Positions 1 to 9,273 of a DNA stretch of 64,000 nt are shown one piece after another. The notes below the pieces were generated by a model. It saw nothing but the letters and a program-made list of their open reading frames with translations, ran no database searches and had not been told where the DNA came from. Each line of letters opens with the position of its first letter. Within the stretch, counting starts at the first letter, position 1. Location: assembly GCF_016107535.1 (NCBI RefSeq), contig NZ_JABASQ010000004.1, positions 1-64,000 of the forward strand, given 5' to 3'. This DNA is from Psychrobacter cibarius. GTDB taxonomy: Bacteria; Pseudomonadota; Gammaproteobacteria; Pseudomonadales; Moraxellaceae. Position numbers and translations under genes: made by a program.

Positions 1-68
1 TAATTTAGAGAGCCCTGTTTGAAATAGTCTCTTTATTTTAAAGCCTTTATACTTACTTTTACAGATTA

Positions 69-82
69 GGGACACGCCCTAG
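69..82. repeat. Right end of a TIR element (partial copy)
   Basis: The sequence GGGACACGCCCTAG matches the right terminal inverted repeat of the complete element at 54439-54613 (GACACGCCC followed by TA). Only this end is recognisable, and the other end is either decayed or lies before the window. It sits about 10 bases downstream of the rodA stop codon. Confidence 0.5.
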
Positions 83-92
83 TAACTGTGCA

Positions 93-1241
93 TCAACTGG
101 GCTTGTGAGTGTGAATGGACATAAGTAGTCCAAATCCTGCCATCAAAGTGACGATCGCAGTACCGCCATAGCTAATGAAGGGCAGAGGAACGCCAACGAC
201 GGGTAAAATACCACCAACCATACCCACATTAACGAACACATAAACAAAGAAAGACATGGCAATTGCACCCGCTAGTAATCTACTATATACATCAGGATGG
301 GTGAAAGCGATGTATAAGGCGCGCAGGAGCAAACAGGAATAAATGAACATTAATAAAATCACGCCCAACAAACCAAACTCTTCTGAAAAAGCCGCGATAA
401 TAAAATCAGTATGACCTTCTGGTAAAAAATGTAAATGCGACTGCGTGCCCTCTAAATAGCCCTTACCAGTGAGCCCACCCGCACCGATAGCGGTTTTTGA
501 CTGAATGATATTCCATCCAGCCCCTTGTACATCGGCTTCTGGATTGAGCAGTGTTAAGACACGGGTACGCTGATAATCATGTAATAGAAAATTCCAAGCA
601 ATCGCAATAAGCGGTATCGCTAATATGGCAGCAGCTGAAATCAATCGCCAAGACAACCCTGCTAAAAAAAGCACAAAAATACCACTGGCTGCCACCAATA
701 GCGACGTCCCAAGATCAGGCTCTTTTGCAATTAATAATACAGGGACGATGATTAAGGCTAAGGTAATGACGATGCTAGATAGAGAGGGCGGTAGATCACG
801 CTTGGATAAAAACCAAGCACACATCATTGGCATCCCAAGTTTCATAAATTCTGAGGGTTGCACACTGCCAAACCCTGGTAAATTAATCCAGCGCTGAGCA
901 CCCATACGTACTTCACCGATAATATCTACCAATACCAATAAAATTAATCCCATTACATAAAAGATGGGTGTAAAAGTGCGATAAAGGCTAGGCGGTATCT
1001 GTGCCATGATAAACATAACCGTAAAGGCCACACCATAGCTGACCATTTGACGTAATACCATACCGACATCTTGACCGGCCGCACTATATAAAATTGTCAA
1101 ACCAATGCAGCAAACCGTCAATAAGAGAAGGGTCAACCATGGATCGATATGTATACGCTGCCATAACGATGGTGCATGGCCTTGGCCTAAATGATGGCTC
1201 TGACGTGAAAAACGGTATTGTGGATTAGAAGACATAGGCAA
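93..1241 (-). CDS. rodA: Rod shape-determining protein RodA (SEDS peptidoglycan polymerase)
   Basis: SEDS-family inner-membrane glycosyltransferase that polymerises lipid II during cell elongation together with a class B penicillin-binding protein. The 382-residue product has about ten hydrophobic segments after a short cytoplasmic N-terminus. It carries the family signature QRWINLPGFGSVQPSEF (about residues 116-132) and GHTDFI (about 276-281), in which Asp279 matches the SEDS catalytic aspartate. The C-terminal VPLPFISYGGTA segment is also typical. Length is close to the family norm (about 370-380). No mrdA gene is visible downstream within the window. FtsW is the alternative, but the length and the short N-terminal extension favour RodA. 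Confidence 0.93.
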   Translation of the reverse strand: MPMSSNPQYRFSRQSHHLGQGHAPSLWQRIHIDPWLTLLLLTVCCIGLTILYSAAGQDVGMVLRQMVSYGVAFTVMFIMAQIPPSLYRTFTPIFYVMGLILLVLVDIIGEVRMGAQRWINLPGFGSVQPSEFMKLGMPMMCAWFLSKRDLPPSLSSIVITLALIIVPVLLIAKEPDLGTSLLVAASGIFVLFLAGLSWRLISAAAILAIPLIAIAWNFLLHDYQRTRVLTLLNPEADVQGAGWNIIQSKTAIGAGGLTGKGYLEGTQSHLHFLPEGHTDFIIAAFSEEFGLLGVILLMFIYSCLLLRALYIAFTHPDVYSRLLAGAIAMSFFVYVFVNVGMVGGILPVVGVPLPFISYGGTAIVTLMAGFGLLMSIHTHKPS

Positions 1242-1412
1242 AGTGTGTCTGGCAATTGAGGTAAGAGGGAAGTTTCAAATCAAATCAACATTTAAAGGTA
1301 ATCGCACCATATCTATATCTATGCAAGTAAAATATCGTAGATAAAGTAACACATAAGAAATAAAGTCACATAATTATAAAAATTATAAGGATAAGTGTTA
1401 ATTACCAATAAC

Positions 1413-1430
1413 ACGCCTCTGATTAGAGGC
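1413..1430. terminator. Short GC-rich hairpin between rodA and the M15 peptidase gene
   Basis: CGCCTCTGATTAGAGGCG forms a 7-bp stem. No clear T tract follows on either strand, so it may be a leader hairpin rather than a terminator. Confidence 0.2.
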
Positions 1431-1498
1431 GATAGTTTAGCTTGCTTGCTGAAAATTTGATAGTATCGATAAAACGTTTTTAGCGGTAGCTTGTTGCA

Positions 1499-2443
1499 AT
1501 GACCAATACAAAAAAATATCCTTATAGGCAGATTCACAAGCCTATGCTTGCACTACTCATGTGTGCCAGTAGCATCTCTGTTCATGCCGCTATTATCAGC
1601 GATAATAGTGAGCGCCGTATCCAAGTACGTCAGGGTAGTAGCAGTAACGCTCACATCAGACCTTCGACGAATACTACAAGCTATAATTCTGGCGTTACCA
1701 TGCTGAGTGGCGATAGCATGCAAGGATTGATTGCTCAAAAGCAGCGTGATTTTGAGTTCGATGACAGTCTGTCTATTGAAGAAAATAAGCGCATGAATGT
1801 CAATCGGCGCGCGCCTGCTTATAATACAACTTACAGTAATAACAGCTACAGCACTGCGAATAATACTTACAATAGTACTTATACTGATTCTATTAGTATG
1901 GATTTTAACGCGTGGTTGAATAGCAATAGCTACCGTGCTAGGCAAGTAGCAGATTTTCAACGCTACCTAAATTCGCGGGTAGGGGTACACAATGTACCGC
2001 CTATGTCGCAGTTGCTCACAACAGCGCGAAGCTGGAGCAAATGTGGTTATGAGCCTTATCAGTTGCCACCGCAAGAGTTATGGGCAAATATCGTCCCAAC
2101 ATTACGTTTGTACGGCGAATTGAAGCATCAAGGAATTCTACCTATCAGTAGTGAAATACGCTCGGTATATCGCAGTCCTGGTCTTAATGACTGTGCAGGC
2201 GGCGCCGATAGTAGCAAGCATATGAATGCCAGTGCTATCGACATCTGGGTGCCAGAATATGAAGATAACTTATGGCGGCTCAGTACGATGCAAGATGGCT
2301 TATGCCAGTTTTGGCAATATCAAGGACAATCTCATAATTTCGGTTTAGGACTATATGCTACAGGTGCGATACATCTAGACACGGATGGTTATCGTAAATG
2401 GGGCTTTAATCATGCCAGTAGCTCATCTTCGTGCCGTTATTAA
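1499..2443 (+). CDS. Exported M15-type peptidase (D-Ala-D-Ala carboxypeptidase-like)
   Basis: Likely periplasmic zinc peptidase acting on peptidoglycan stem peptides. The N-terminus has basic residues and a hydrophobic stretch ending SVHA (about residue 30), consistent with a signal peptide. Residues 40-135 are low-complexity and rich in Ser, Asn and Tyr. The C-terminal domain holds the M15-like arrangement SSKHMNASAIDIW (His241, Asp248) and IHLDTDGYRKWG (His292), which fits the His/Asp/His zinc ligands of the peptidase M15A group. No strong ribosome binding site precedes the ATG; a second ATG at residue 16 would still leave a signal sequence. The substrate is inferred from the family only. 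Confidence 0.75.
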   Translation: MTNTKKYPYRQIHKPMLALLMCASSISVHAAIISDNSERRIQVRQGSSSNAHIRPSTNTTSYNSGVTMLSGDSMQGLIAQKQRDFEFDDSLSIEENKRMNVNRRAPAYNTTYSNNSYSTANNTYNSTYTDSISMDFNAWLNSNSYRARQVADFQRYLNSRVGVHNVPPMSQLLTTARSWSKCGYEPYQLPPQELWANIVPTLRLYGELKHQGILPISSEIRSVYRSPGLNDCAGGADSSKHMNASAIDIWVPEYEDNLWRLSTMQDGLCQFWQYQGQSHNFGLGLYATGAIHLDTDGYRKWGFNHASSSSSCRY

Positions 2444-2626
2444 GTCATTTATGATCTATCAAAAAATCAAATAAATATGAGCCAGAGGTAATTAAAGTAG
2501 AGTAAAAGCGCTATAATAATACTGATGAAAGGCAGCGCTAAATGATAAATAGTTTAGCATTAAAAAACTATGGTTAATGATCATTTAGTTTATGAAATCA
2601 CATAGCGTCTATTGTAAGTAGGATTT

Positions 2627-3202
2627 ATGAAGAAGCGGTATTCAACGATGGTGAAAACACATAAGTCTGATAAGCCAAAAAAAGCGTTTTTGCAATCAAA
2701 TAACACATATATGGCTTTGTTTGGTTCAATCTTGCTATCTCTTTTATTGATCAGTGCTTGTAGCCCAGAAACGTTTTCTGAACAAGGCTCTCTAACGGCC
2801 GAAGATTCCGCTACTGATCCTGACAGAAACTTACAGGACGTTGAAGATATTGAAGATAATATTAAGAACTCTTATGCTCGGCTGGCTTCAAAGCGCTCAG
2901 ATATCTGTCCAAAACTTATACAAGAAGAGATAGGTAGTCAGGTCGTTGAGCGTACTGCAGAAGTGATGGTGAATAATCATTGTGATTATTTCTTATACCC
3001 ACGCAGTGGTCAGCAGATCTCGGTTAGCATTAACGACAGTCAAATTGAAGCGCTACTGATAGTGCCAGCCCTGCATGACTTCGCCAATGGTGATTATAAA
3101 GTAGACTCTTATGACAAGCACGTGATTCGATTGACCTATAATGGTGCAACTTATAAGCCTGAAAATTTCATGTATGACGTGGCAGTGACTATTTCTGGTT
3201 AA
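2627..3202 (+). CDS. Putative lipoprotein of unknown function
   Basis: I do not recognise a domain. The 191-residue product has a long basic N-region, a hydrophobic segment (about 29-43) and the lipobox LISAC with Cys45, so it should be lipidated and membrane-anchored on the periplasmic side. The mature part begins with an acidic stretch. It contains two further cysteines (SDICPKL and NNHCDYF) that could form a disulphide. AGGA lies just upstream of the ATG. A -10-like TATAAT at 2512-2517 could be its promoter. It is followed by a strong two-way terminator at 3306-3351, so it is probably monocistronic. Confidence 0.7.
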   Translation: MKKRYSTMVKTHKSDKPKKAFLQSNNTYMALFGSILLSLLLISACSPETFSEQGSLTAEDSATDPDRNLQDVEDIEDNIKNSYARLASKRSDICPKLIQEEIGSQVVERTAEVMVNNHCDYFLYPRSGQQISVSINDSQIEALLIVPALHDFANGDYKVDSYDKHVIRLTYNGATYKPENFMYDVAVTISG

Positions 3203-3305
3203 GAGCATTATTTTTTTATATGGACAACTCACTATCGACTTTTATTACCACTCATAAACAGTGTTATTCATAATTTATTACTACTCATAAAGAGTGCCAA
3301 TCTAT

Positions 3306-3351
3306 AAAGAAATGCTGGGCAATACTAAGTAGTGTTGCCCAGCATTTCTTT
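3306..3351. terminator. Bidirectional intrinsic terminator
   Basis: Two 21-base arms (AAAGAAATGCTGGGCAATACT at 3306-3326 and its near-perfect complement at 3331-3351, with one G-T pair) are separated by a 4-base loop. A/T runs flank both sides, so it can end transcription of the lipoprotein gene on + and of the M16 gene pair on -. Confidence 0.85.
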
Positions 3352-3357
3352 GTGCGG

Positions 3358-4911
3358 CTATTTATTAGTCTTTTTCTCTTTCCAAGGATCCTCTTGTCCA
3401 ACGGTGACAATTAAGAAATCATCAGGCTTAAGGGTATCTTGCATGGTTTGATTGACTTCTGATAGCTTTACTTGATCCACACGTTTGACATAATCAGTTA
3501 GATAGCTGTTTGGTAATTGATAAAAATTCATCATCCCAAGTAAGCCATTAATTCCTGCATTGCTCGCAAAACCCATCGGAAAGCTATTCTTAAGATTGTC
3601 CGTCGTTAAGCGCATCTCAGTGCTGGTGATACCTTTTTCTAAAGTGTCATTGATGACGGCTAAGCTGGCATCAATGGCCGCGCGCGCCTTGTCATTACGC
3701 GTTGAAAAACCGATTTGGTACGGTCCTCGTGCCAGCATGGGATTCATAGAGCCTGATATGCCATAAGTGTAGCCCAAGTTTTGTCTAATCTCAGTCATGA
3801 GTCGCGCATTAAAATCACCGCCCGCAAGTACCTCATTACCAACCGCAAAGTTGGTTTGCTTCTGCTGAGACTGGGGATCGGTGGCGCGCTTATCTCCCAA
3901 TTGTCCCATAAGTACGGTGGTTTGAGTACTTGGAAAGGGGATATGAATGTGCTTGGCTTGGCTCAGTGGTTTTGGTTCAGGCAGCTCAGTTGCAGGCTGA
4001 CCTTTCGGTAATTTGCTAGTGATATCTTCCGCAAGTTTTTTTGCCTGTTCTAGGGTTAGATTACCAGTGATGGCAACAGAGGCATTCGCTGCGACTAAGT
4101 AGCGGTTTTTGAAATCTATCAGTTGTTGCTTTTCGATAGTAGGAACGCTTTCAAGCGTACCCGCTGATGGATGGGCGTAAGGATGCTCGCCATACAATGC
4201 TTCGCTAAATGCGATGCTAGCAAGGCTGTTGGGATCTTGTTTTTGCTGCTGCAAACCAACCAATAATCGTGCTTTATTACGTGCTAGGATGCTGTCGTCA
4301 AAAGCGGGTTCGCTGAGCATCTGAGTCATTAAATCAACGGCTGGAAGTAGATGCTTATCATCAGATAAGCTACGTAGCGAGACAATAAACATGTCTTTAT
4401 AAGCACTACTATTTAGATTGATGCCCAAGGTTTCGACAGCGCGAGTAAATTCATTTTCGTCTAAGCGTTTAGAGCCTTGCGTCAACATAGTGGCAGTCAT
4501 ATTAGCAATACCAAAGCCTGTGTTACTAATACTGCCATCACGGGCGCTACCAGCGTTAAAACGCAAGTCGATATCGACAATCGGTAAGGCTGTTGTCTGT
4601 ACAAAACGTACGGGAACGCCTGCCTTGGTTTTGAACTGCTGAATTGTTGGGATAGTAACGGTTAACGGTTTATCATCGTCAAGGCTGGTTAGCTTTGATA
4701 ATGCGGCAATCGGTGCGCTGGTATCCACTGCCGCAGAGCCACGATATTCTTCAGCATCTGTTGTGTTTGCTTGTGCTGTCATCGTCAACGTTGTTAGACC
4801 TAGCAAGATGCCAACACTAAGATGCGACAGTTTTTGCATGGTGGCGGTTGCTGATGGTATTGAGCTGCACGCTTTTTTTCTATTTTGCAACAAATCACTA
4901 TTTTGAGTCAT
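3358..4911 (-). CDS. M16 peptidase-like subunit without the HxxEH zinc site
   Basis: M16-family (pitrilysin/insulinase fold) protein, predicted periplasmic. The start is placed at the ATG at 4911, preceded by AAGAAGAAAACC, rather than a TTG 23 codons upstream. The resulting 517 residues begin with a signal peptide ending in AQA. The zinc-binding HxxEH is absent: the equivalent region reads GFGIANMTATMLTQG. The downstream RQNLGYTYGISG segment (near residue 375) keeps the Arg/Tyr pair that positions substrate in this family. It lies directly after the HxxEH-containing M16 gene in the same direction. The pair therefore resembles the alpha/beta heterodimers known for M16 proteases, with this protein as the non-metal subunit. 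Confidence 0.85.
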   Translation of the reverse strand: MTQNSDLLQNRKKACSSIPSATATMQKLSHLSVGILLGLTTLTMTAQANTTDAEEYRGSAAVDTSAPIAALSKLTSLDDDKPLTVTIPTIQQFKTKAGVPVRFVQTTALPIVDIDLRFNAGSARDGSISNTGFGIANMTATMLTQGSKRLDENEFTRAVETLGINLNSSAYKDMFIVSLRSLSDDKHLLPAVDLMTQMLSEPAFDDSILARNKARLLVGLQQQKQDPNSLASIAFSEALYGEHPYAHPSAGTLESVPTIEKQQLIDFKNRYLVAANASVAITGNLTLEQAKKLAEDITSKLPKGQPATELPEPKPLSQAKHIHIPFPSTQTTVLMGQLGDKRATDPQSQQKQTNFAVGNEVLAGGDFNARLMTEIRQNLGYTYGISGSMNPMLARGPYQIGFSTRNDKARAAIDASLAVINDTLEKGITSTEMRLTTDNLKNSFPMGFASNAGINGLLGMMNFYQLPNSYLTDYVKRVDQVKLSEVNQTMQDTLKPDDFLIVTVGQEDPWKEKKTNK

Positions 4912-4980
4912 GGTTTTCTTCTTATAAATAAGGTCTTTATGATTGGCGCTTGTATCGAATAAAGAGCTAACACGGCACAA

Positions 4981-6492
4981 TTATTTCTCTGTCGCTTCTT
5001 GGTCTTTAGGTGGGATGACATGCATCACTGTTAAATTATCCTTTACCAAATACTTTTTGCTAGCAGCCCGTATGTCAGCAATCGTCACGCTATCGAGTTT
5101 GGTGGGCAATTTGGCAAGCAGCGTATCGTCAAGACCGATAGACTGTAATGAGCCAATCATCTGCGCCTGACCTTCCATGCTGTCTTGCGCATAGACGAGC
5201 CCTGTGACCGTATTGGTTTTGGCACGCTCGATTTCATCAGCAGCGATGGGATCGGTTTTGAGCTTTTCTATTTCAGCCATAATGGCTTGTTGTGCTTGCT
5301 CTAAGCTGACACCTTCACGTGGAGTCGCTTGTATCAAAAACAGTCCATCGCCACGATCTAGCAAGTCATATGAAGTGCCCACCGTGGTAAGTAGACCTTG
5401 CTCGCGTATCAATCGACTCTCAAGGCGGGCAGAGAGACCACCGTCTAATACATCTTGAGCCAGTGAGAGCGCATAAGCTTGTTTTTCATTAGCTGCACCA
5501 GCAGTGACGAGACTGGGTACGTTATAACCCATTAATAATACTGGCACTTGTACGGCTTGCTCGGAGTCAACTTTCTGATAGCCACGGAAGCCTTTTTGAC
5601 TGACGGCAGGACGTTTAGGTAGATCGCTTGGTGTTAGCTCACCAAAGTAACGTTTGACTTGAGCCAACACCTCTTGCGGTTTAACGTCGCCAACGATGAC
5701 TAACGTTGCATTGTTTGGTGCGTACCATGTTTTATACCAGTCTTTTAAATCTGTAAGGGTAATGGATTCAAGCTCATCCATCGGACCAATAACGGATTCG
5801 CCTTTTGGACTATTCGGAAGCGCCAATAAGCGAAATGACTCATAAGCCTTGGCAAGTGGATTATCATCAGTGCGTTGGCGGCGCTCCTCCATGACAACTT
5901 GGTGCTCTTTGGTAAATTCCTGCTCATTAAACAGTAGGTTTTTCATACGATCCGCTTCTAGCTCTAATGCCAAAGGAAAGCGGTTGGCAGGGAATAGCTC
6001 GTAATAGCCCGTATAGTCGTAGCTAGTAAACGCATTATTGACGCCGCCAAATTTAGCAATCAAGCGCTCATAGTCGTCGCTCGAAACGTTAGTAGTGCCT
6101 TTAAACATCATATGCTCAAGCAAATGCGAGATGCCCCCTTTATCCAGTGGCTCATCTGCTGACCCAACTCGATACCAGATTTGAGTCATTACCACAGGTG
6201 CGCGATGGTCTTCTTTTACCACTACCTTTAGACCGTTTTCTAATTGATATTCGTGTCGACCTGACATATCCATGGTCAATGCTGATGAGGGCTGAATGTC
6301 TTGACCTGATTTAGCGGTATTTAGCCCATCTTTACCCAAGGTATTTTGAATGACTGGCTTCTGAGCAGTCGACAATGTGTTGGCGCTGATAGTACTGGTT
6401 TGGCAAGCAGCAAGAGTCGTTGCTATTGCTAAGGCACAGGCAAGACGTAGAGAGGCGGCAGGTAAGGGCGACGGTGATAAAGGCAGTGGCAT
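4981..6492 (-). CDS. M16 zinc peptidase, catalytic subunit (lipoprotein)
   Basis: The 503-residue product starts with a hydrophobic export segment and a lipobox, ATTLAAC with Cys30, so it is likely a periplasmic membrane-anchored lipoprotein. The inverted zinc motif HLLEH is at residues 123-127, and the family's third ligand is expected among the acidic residues of LALELEADRM. The C-terminal half lacks the Arg/Tyr pair (REQGLLTTVGTSYDL), which is present in the partner encoded downstream. The two genes are about 70 bases apart on the same strand, probably one operon. The substrate is unknown; peptide degradation or maturation in the envelope is the usual role. Confidence 0.88.
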   Translation of the reverse strand: MPLPLSPSPLPAASLRLACALAIATTLAACQTSTISANTLSTAQKPVIQNTLGKDGLNTAKSGQDIQPSSALTMDMSGRHEYQLENGLKVVVKEDHRAPVVMTQIWYRVGSADEPLDKGGISHLLEHMMFKGTTNVSSDDYERLIAKFGGVNNAFTSYDYTGYYELFPANRFPLALELEADRMKNLLFNEQEFTKEHQVVMEERRQRTDDNPLAKAYESFRLLALPNSPKGESVIGPMDELESITLTDLKDWYKTWYAPNNATLVIVGDVKPQEVLAQVKRYFGELTPSDLPKRPAVSQKGFRGYQKVDSEQAVQVPVLLMGYNVPSLVTAGAANEKQAYALSLAQDVLDGGLSARLESRLIREQGLLTTVGTSYDLLDRGDGLFLIQATPREGVSLEQAQQAIMAEIEKLKTDPIAADEIERAKTNTVTGLVYAQDSMEGQAQMIGSLQSIGLDDTLLAKLPTKLDSVTIADIRAASKKYLVKDNLTVMHVIPPKDQEATEK

Positions 6493-6576
6493 GGTATATT
6501 CTACTTATATAAAATGGCAACTTGTAAATTGATCAGTGGTTAGAACACTCTCAATACTAGCGATAGATAGCAGGTT

Positions 6577-6741
6577 TTATAAAGATTTATGTGCCCCAAC
6601 CATCACACTGGCTGTTGGCTTAAATTCTTGGGTGGTATTGCATCCTGTCGCAGATAGCACCAGTGTTGCTACTAATAAAGCTGCGCTGATGCTGATTGCT
6701 TTTTTACCGTACGTTTTGTCAGTATTAGATAGTGATGGCAT
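6577..6741 (-). CDS. Small putative lipoprotein (54 residues)
   Basis: A short reading frame starts at ATG 6741, preceded by TTTAGGA at good spacing, and ends at TAA 6577-6579. The product has a basic N-region (KTYGKK), a hydrophobic segment and the lipobox SATGC with Cys34, followed by only about 20 residues (NTTQEFKPTASVMVGAHKSL). This layout is that of a tiny lipoprotein. It lies 84 bases upstream of the M16 pair in the same direction and may be the first gene of that transcript. I recognise no family. The long open frame on the opposite strand here is best read as its shadow. Confidence 0.6.
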   Translation of the reverse strand: MPSLSNTDKTYGKKAISISAALLVATLVLSATGCNTTQEFKPTASVMVGAHKSL

Positions 6742-7094
6742 AGATAATTCCTAAAAATGAGGGTTGAGTGAGCGATAGTGAAGTAGTTGTTAAGTTTTGG
6801 AATAAGGCTTGTTCTACAATAAACTCTGGTAGAGTAGGCGAAGTTTAGCATGTGTAAGGTCAGATTTTTGTTGCCAAATCTTAAGCGAAACTTTCTAAAG
6901 GGATGGTATGACTTGCCAGATTTGCAAAAATTGACGATAGGCTATGATGGTAAGGTCTGAGCACAACTCGAATTATGATAAACTAGGCTAAAAATTGACT
7001 GTCGTGGGTCATGGTCCATGACAAAAACATGACGATATACCAACCCATTTAAAATAATCAAATAACTGACCGTGATAACTTTTAGGGCAAGCTT
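6742..7094. other. Intergenic region between divergent genes
   Basis: This 353-base stretch must hold the promoters of the small lipoprotein/M16 group (-) and ftsY (+). I see a short dyad around 7007-7021 (GTCATGGTCCATGAC) but no promoter good enough to place with confidence and no reading frame with coding character. Confidence 0.4.
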
Positions 7095-8519
7095 ATGAAT
7101 AACTCCAATAATAGCAGTCGTGTAATCATTAATCTCGATGGCAATCTTGATGACTTAGATGACGATGATATTACCTTACCCAGTCTGCCTTCGCAATCTG
7201 TGCCCATTATCGATGAGAAAGAAGATGCAGGCTCCATCCAAGCGCCCAATGATCAAAGCATCGAAGATCAGCAACAAGACAGCACGATAAACAAAGATGT
7301 CTCAAGTGCTGGTGCGGCACAAAACATTGCTTTGGGTGCGCCAATTGTGAGGACAGAAGAGCAAAGCACGTCTAAGAACGCCTCTGAAAGCTTTATAAGC
7401 GCTTCCTCAACTGATAACGATAATAATAAAAATATTGATACTAAGCTTAGCACTATTTCTACTGCCCCAACCATGCCATTACAAGAGCAACTTGGCGATA
7501 GCCCAAACGTCAGTCCTGCGAGTAGTGCGGTACAAGCGACCACTCAAGCAGAAATCGAATCTACAGAGCTGCAAGAAAATAAGAAAAAAGGCAGCTGGTT
7601 TAACCGCATGAAAACGGGGCTAAGTAAGTCGCGTAAAAATCTTGCCGAAGGTATGGTCAGTATTTTGATCGGTAGCAAAGAGATTGATGATGAGCTATTG
7701 GAAGAAGTTGAAGACCAACTGTTGGTCGCCGATATCGGTGTCAACGCGACCAATCGTATTATCAAAAGTCTGACCGATCAGACAGACCGTGGTGATTTGA
7801 TTTATGCGCATTCATTATATAAAGCGTTGCAAACTGAACTGGTTGATATTTTAACGCCAAAAGTCGCACCACTAATTATTGATACCAGCAAAAAACCTTT
7901 TGTGATTTTAGTTGTGGGTGTCAACGGTGTCGGTAAAACCACGACGATTGGTAAACTTGCCAAGCGCTTACAAGGTGAAGGCAAATCCGTCATGTTGGCG
8001 GCTGGTGATACCTTCCGCGCTGCCGCGACTGAACAGCTGCAAATTTGGGGTGAGCGTAATAATATTCCAGTCGTCGCTCAAGGTCATGGCTCTGATAGTG
8101 CTTCTGTTATCTTTGATGCCATGCAGTCTGCCAAAGCAAAAAATATCGATGTATTAATCGCTGATACTGCTGGGCGTTTGCAAAATAAAACCCACCTAAT
8201 GGCAGAGCTTGAAAAAGTGGTACGCGTCATGCGTAAAGCTGATCCAAGCGCACCGCACGAAGGTATGATTGTCCTCGATGCTGGCACGGGTCAAAATGCG
8301 ATTAATCAAGTAGAACTCTTTAACAAAGTCGTCCCATTAACGGGTATCACCATTACCAAACTAGATGGTACTGCGAAAGGTGGTGTGGTCTTTAATATTG
8401 CCGAAACGACGGATGTTCCTATTCGCTATATTGGTGTCGGTGAGTCGATTGATGATTTACGTGCCTTTAGTCCAAAACAATTTGTCGCCGCCTTATTTGA
8501 GACCGATGATAAAGAGTAG
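7095..8519 (+). CDS. ftsY: Signal recognition particle receptor FtsY
   Basis: SRP-receptor GTPase that delivers ribosome-nascent chain complexes to SecYEG at the inner membrane. The 474-residue product has an acidic, Ser/Asn/Asp-rich N-terminal region (about 1-160, the membrane-targeting A domain), then the NG domain. GTPase motifs are all present: P-loop VGVNGVGKTTTIGKL (about 273-287), DTFRAAATEQL, DTAGRLQNK and TKLDGTAKGG. A purine-rich AGGG precedes the ATG. The SRP RNA partner gene lies elsewhere in this window (63305-63416). Confidence 0.96.
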   Translation: MNNSNNSSRVIINLDGNLDDLDDDDITLPSLPSQSVPIIDEKEDAGSIQAPNDQSIEDQQQDSTINKDVSSAGAAQNIALGAPIVRTEEQSTSKNASESFISASSTDNDNNKNIDTKLSTISTAPTMPLQEQLGDSPNVSPASSAVQATTQAEIESTELQENKKKGSWFNRMKTGLSKSRKNLAEGMVSILIGSKEIDDELLEEVEDQLLVADIGVNATNRIIKSLTDQTDRGDLIYAHSLYKALQTELVDILTPKVAPLIIDTSKKPFVILVVGVNGVGKTTTIGKLAKRLQGEGKSVMLAAGDTFRAAATEQLQIWGERNNIPVVAQGHGSDSASVIFDAMQSAKAKNIDVLIADTAGRLQNKTHLMAELEKVVRVMRKADPSAPHEGMIVLDAGTGQNAINQVELFNKVVPLTGITITKLDGTAKGGVVFNIAETTDVPIRYIGVGESIDDLRAFSPKQFVAALFETDDKE

Positions 8520-8597
8520 CGCTCGATAGGTCATTTTAATAGATCATTTTAGTCGATGAACGATTTTTGAAAATATCATCATTTGAAAGGAAGCATC

Positions 8598-9170
8598 ATG
8601 ATAGTCACCACAGCCACTTTTGGCGCACACCAGCTAACGTTAATTGCGAGTGTCAATGAGCATAGTAGCCCTAAGCTGGTAGAAGTCAACTGGCTGCTAG
8701 CAGGTGACTCTTGGCATAGCTCAAAATCTATTCCCAAACTTAAGAAACACTATGGGCTTGTCGATCAGAGCTTTACGTTTATCAATGAGGATAGCCTAAG
8801 CGGAAATGAGCCTGCCCAAGCGCTACTCATAGAGACTATAGCGCAATTAAAATCGTATTTTAAAGGTGATCGTCAGGCATTCGATTTGCCATTAGATATC
8901 AGCTTAGGAACCAATTTTCAACAACAAGTTTGGCAAGCGTTACAAGATATTGGCTATGGCGAAACAATAAGCTACGCGACACTGGCACAAAATGTCGCTA
9001 GTCCCAAAGGGTTTCGCGCGGTTGCTAATGCTAATAGTAAAAACCCTTTTAGCATTATTGTTCCGTGTCATCGTGTCATTGCTAGCGATGGTAAGCTTGG
9101 TGGCTATACAGGCGGACTAGATAAGAAAACATACTTGCTAGCTCTCGAAGGTGTCGAGTTTAAGTGTTAG
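8598..9170 (+). CDS. ogt: Methylated-DNA--protein-cysteine S-methyltransferase
   Basis: Suicide repair protein that moves the methyl group from O6-methylguanine to its own cysteine. The ATG at 8598 is chosen because AAAGGAAGC sits at the right distance; a TTG five codons earlier overlaps that site. In the 190-residue protein the active-site motif IVPCHRV places the nucleophile at Cys157, and the helix-turn-helix segment YATLAQNVASPKGFRAVANA precedes it. C-terminal GGYTGGLDKKTYLLALE is typical. The single-domain form matches Ogt rather than Ada. Confidence 0.92.
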   Translation: MIVTTATFGAHQLTLIASVNEHSSPKLVEVNWLLAGDSWHSSKSIPKLKKHYGLVDQSFTFINEDSLSGNEPAQALLIETIAQLKSYFKGDRQAFDLPLDISLGTNFQQQVWQALQDIGYGETISYATLAQNVASPKGFRAVANANSKNPFSIIVPCHRVIASDGKLGGYTGGLDKKTYLLALEGVEFKC

Positions 9171-9273
9171 TTCTTTTGATTATACAAGTTTGATATCGTT
9201 TTTCCGATATAAATTTCCGATGCAAATAGTATCAATAGCATGCGTGCAAAGGATAGGCTAAAAGTAGAATATT

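Noticed and set aside
1319-1537. A 72-codon minus-strand frame between rodA and the M15 gene
   Set aside because: Composition and lack of any ribosome binding site or domain suggest chance; it overlaps the start of a better-supported gene.
4912-4980. An earlier TTG start for the second M16 gene
   Set aside because: It would abut the stop of the other M16 gene with no ribosome binding site; the ATG at 4911 gives a normal signal peptide and has a good site.
6536-6754. A 72-codon + strand frame upstream of ftsY
   Set aside because: It lacks a ribosome binding site and is better explained as the reverse of the 54-residue lipoprotein gene at 6577-6741.
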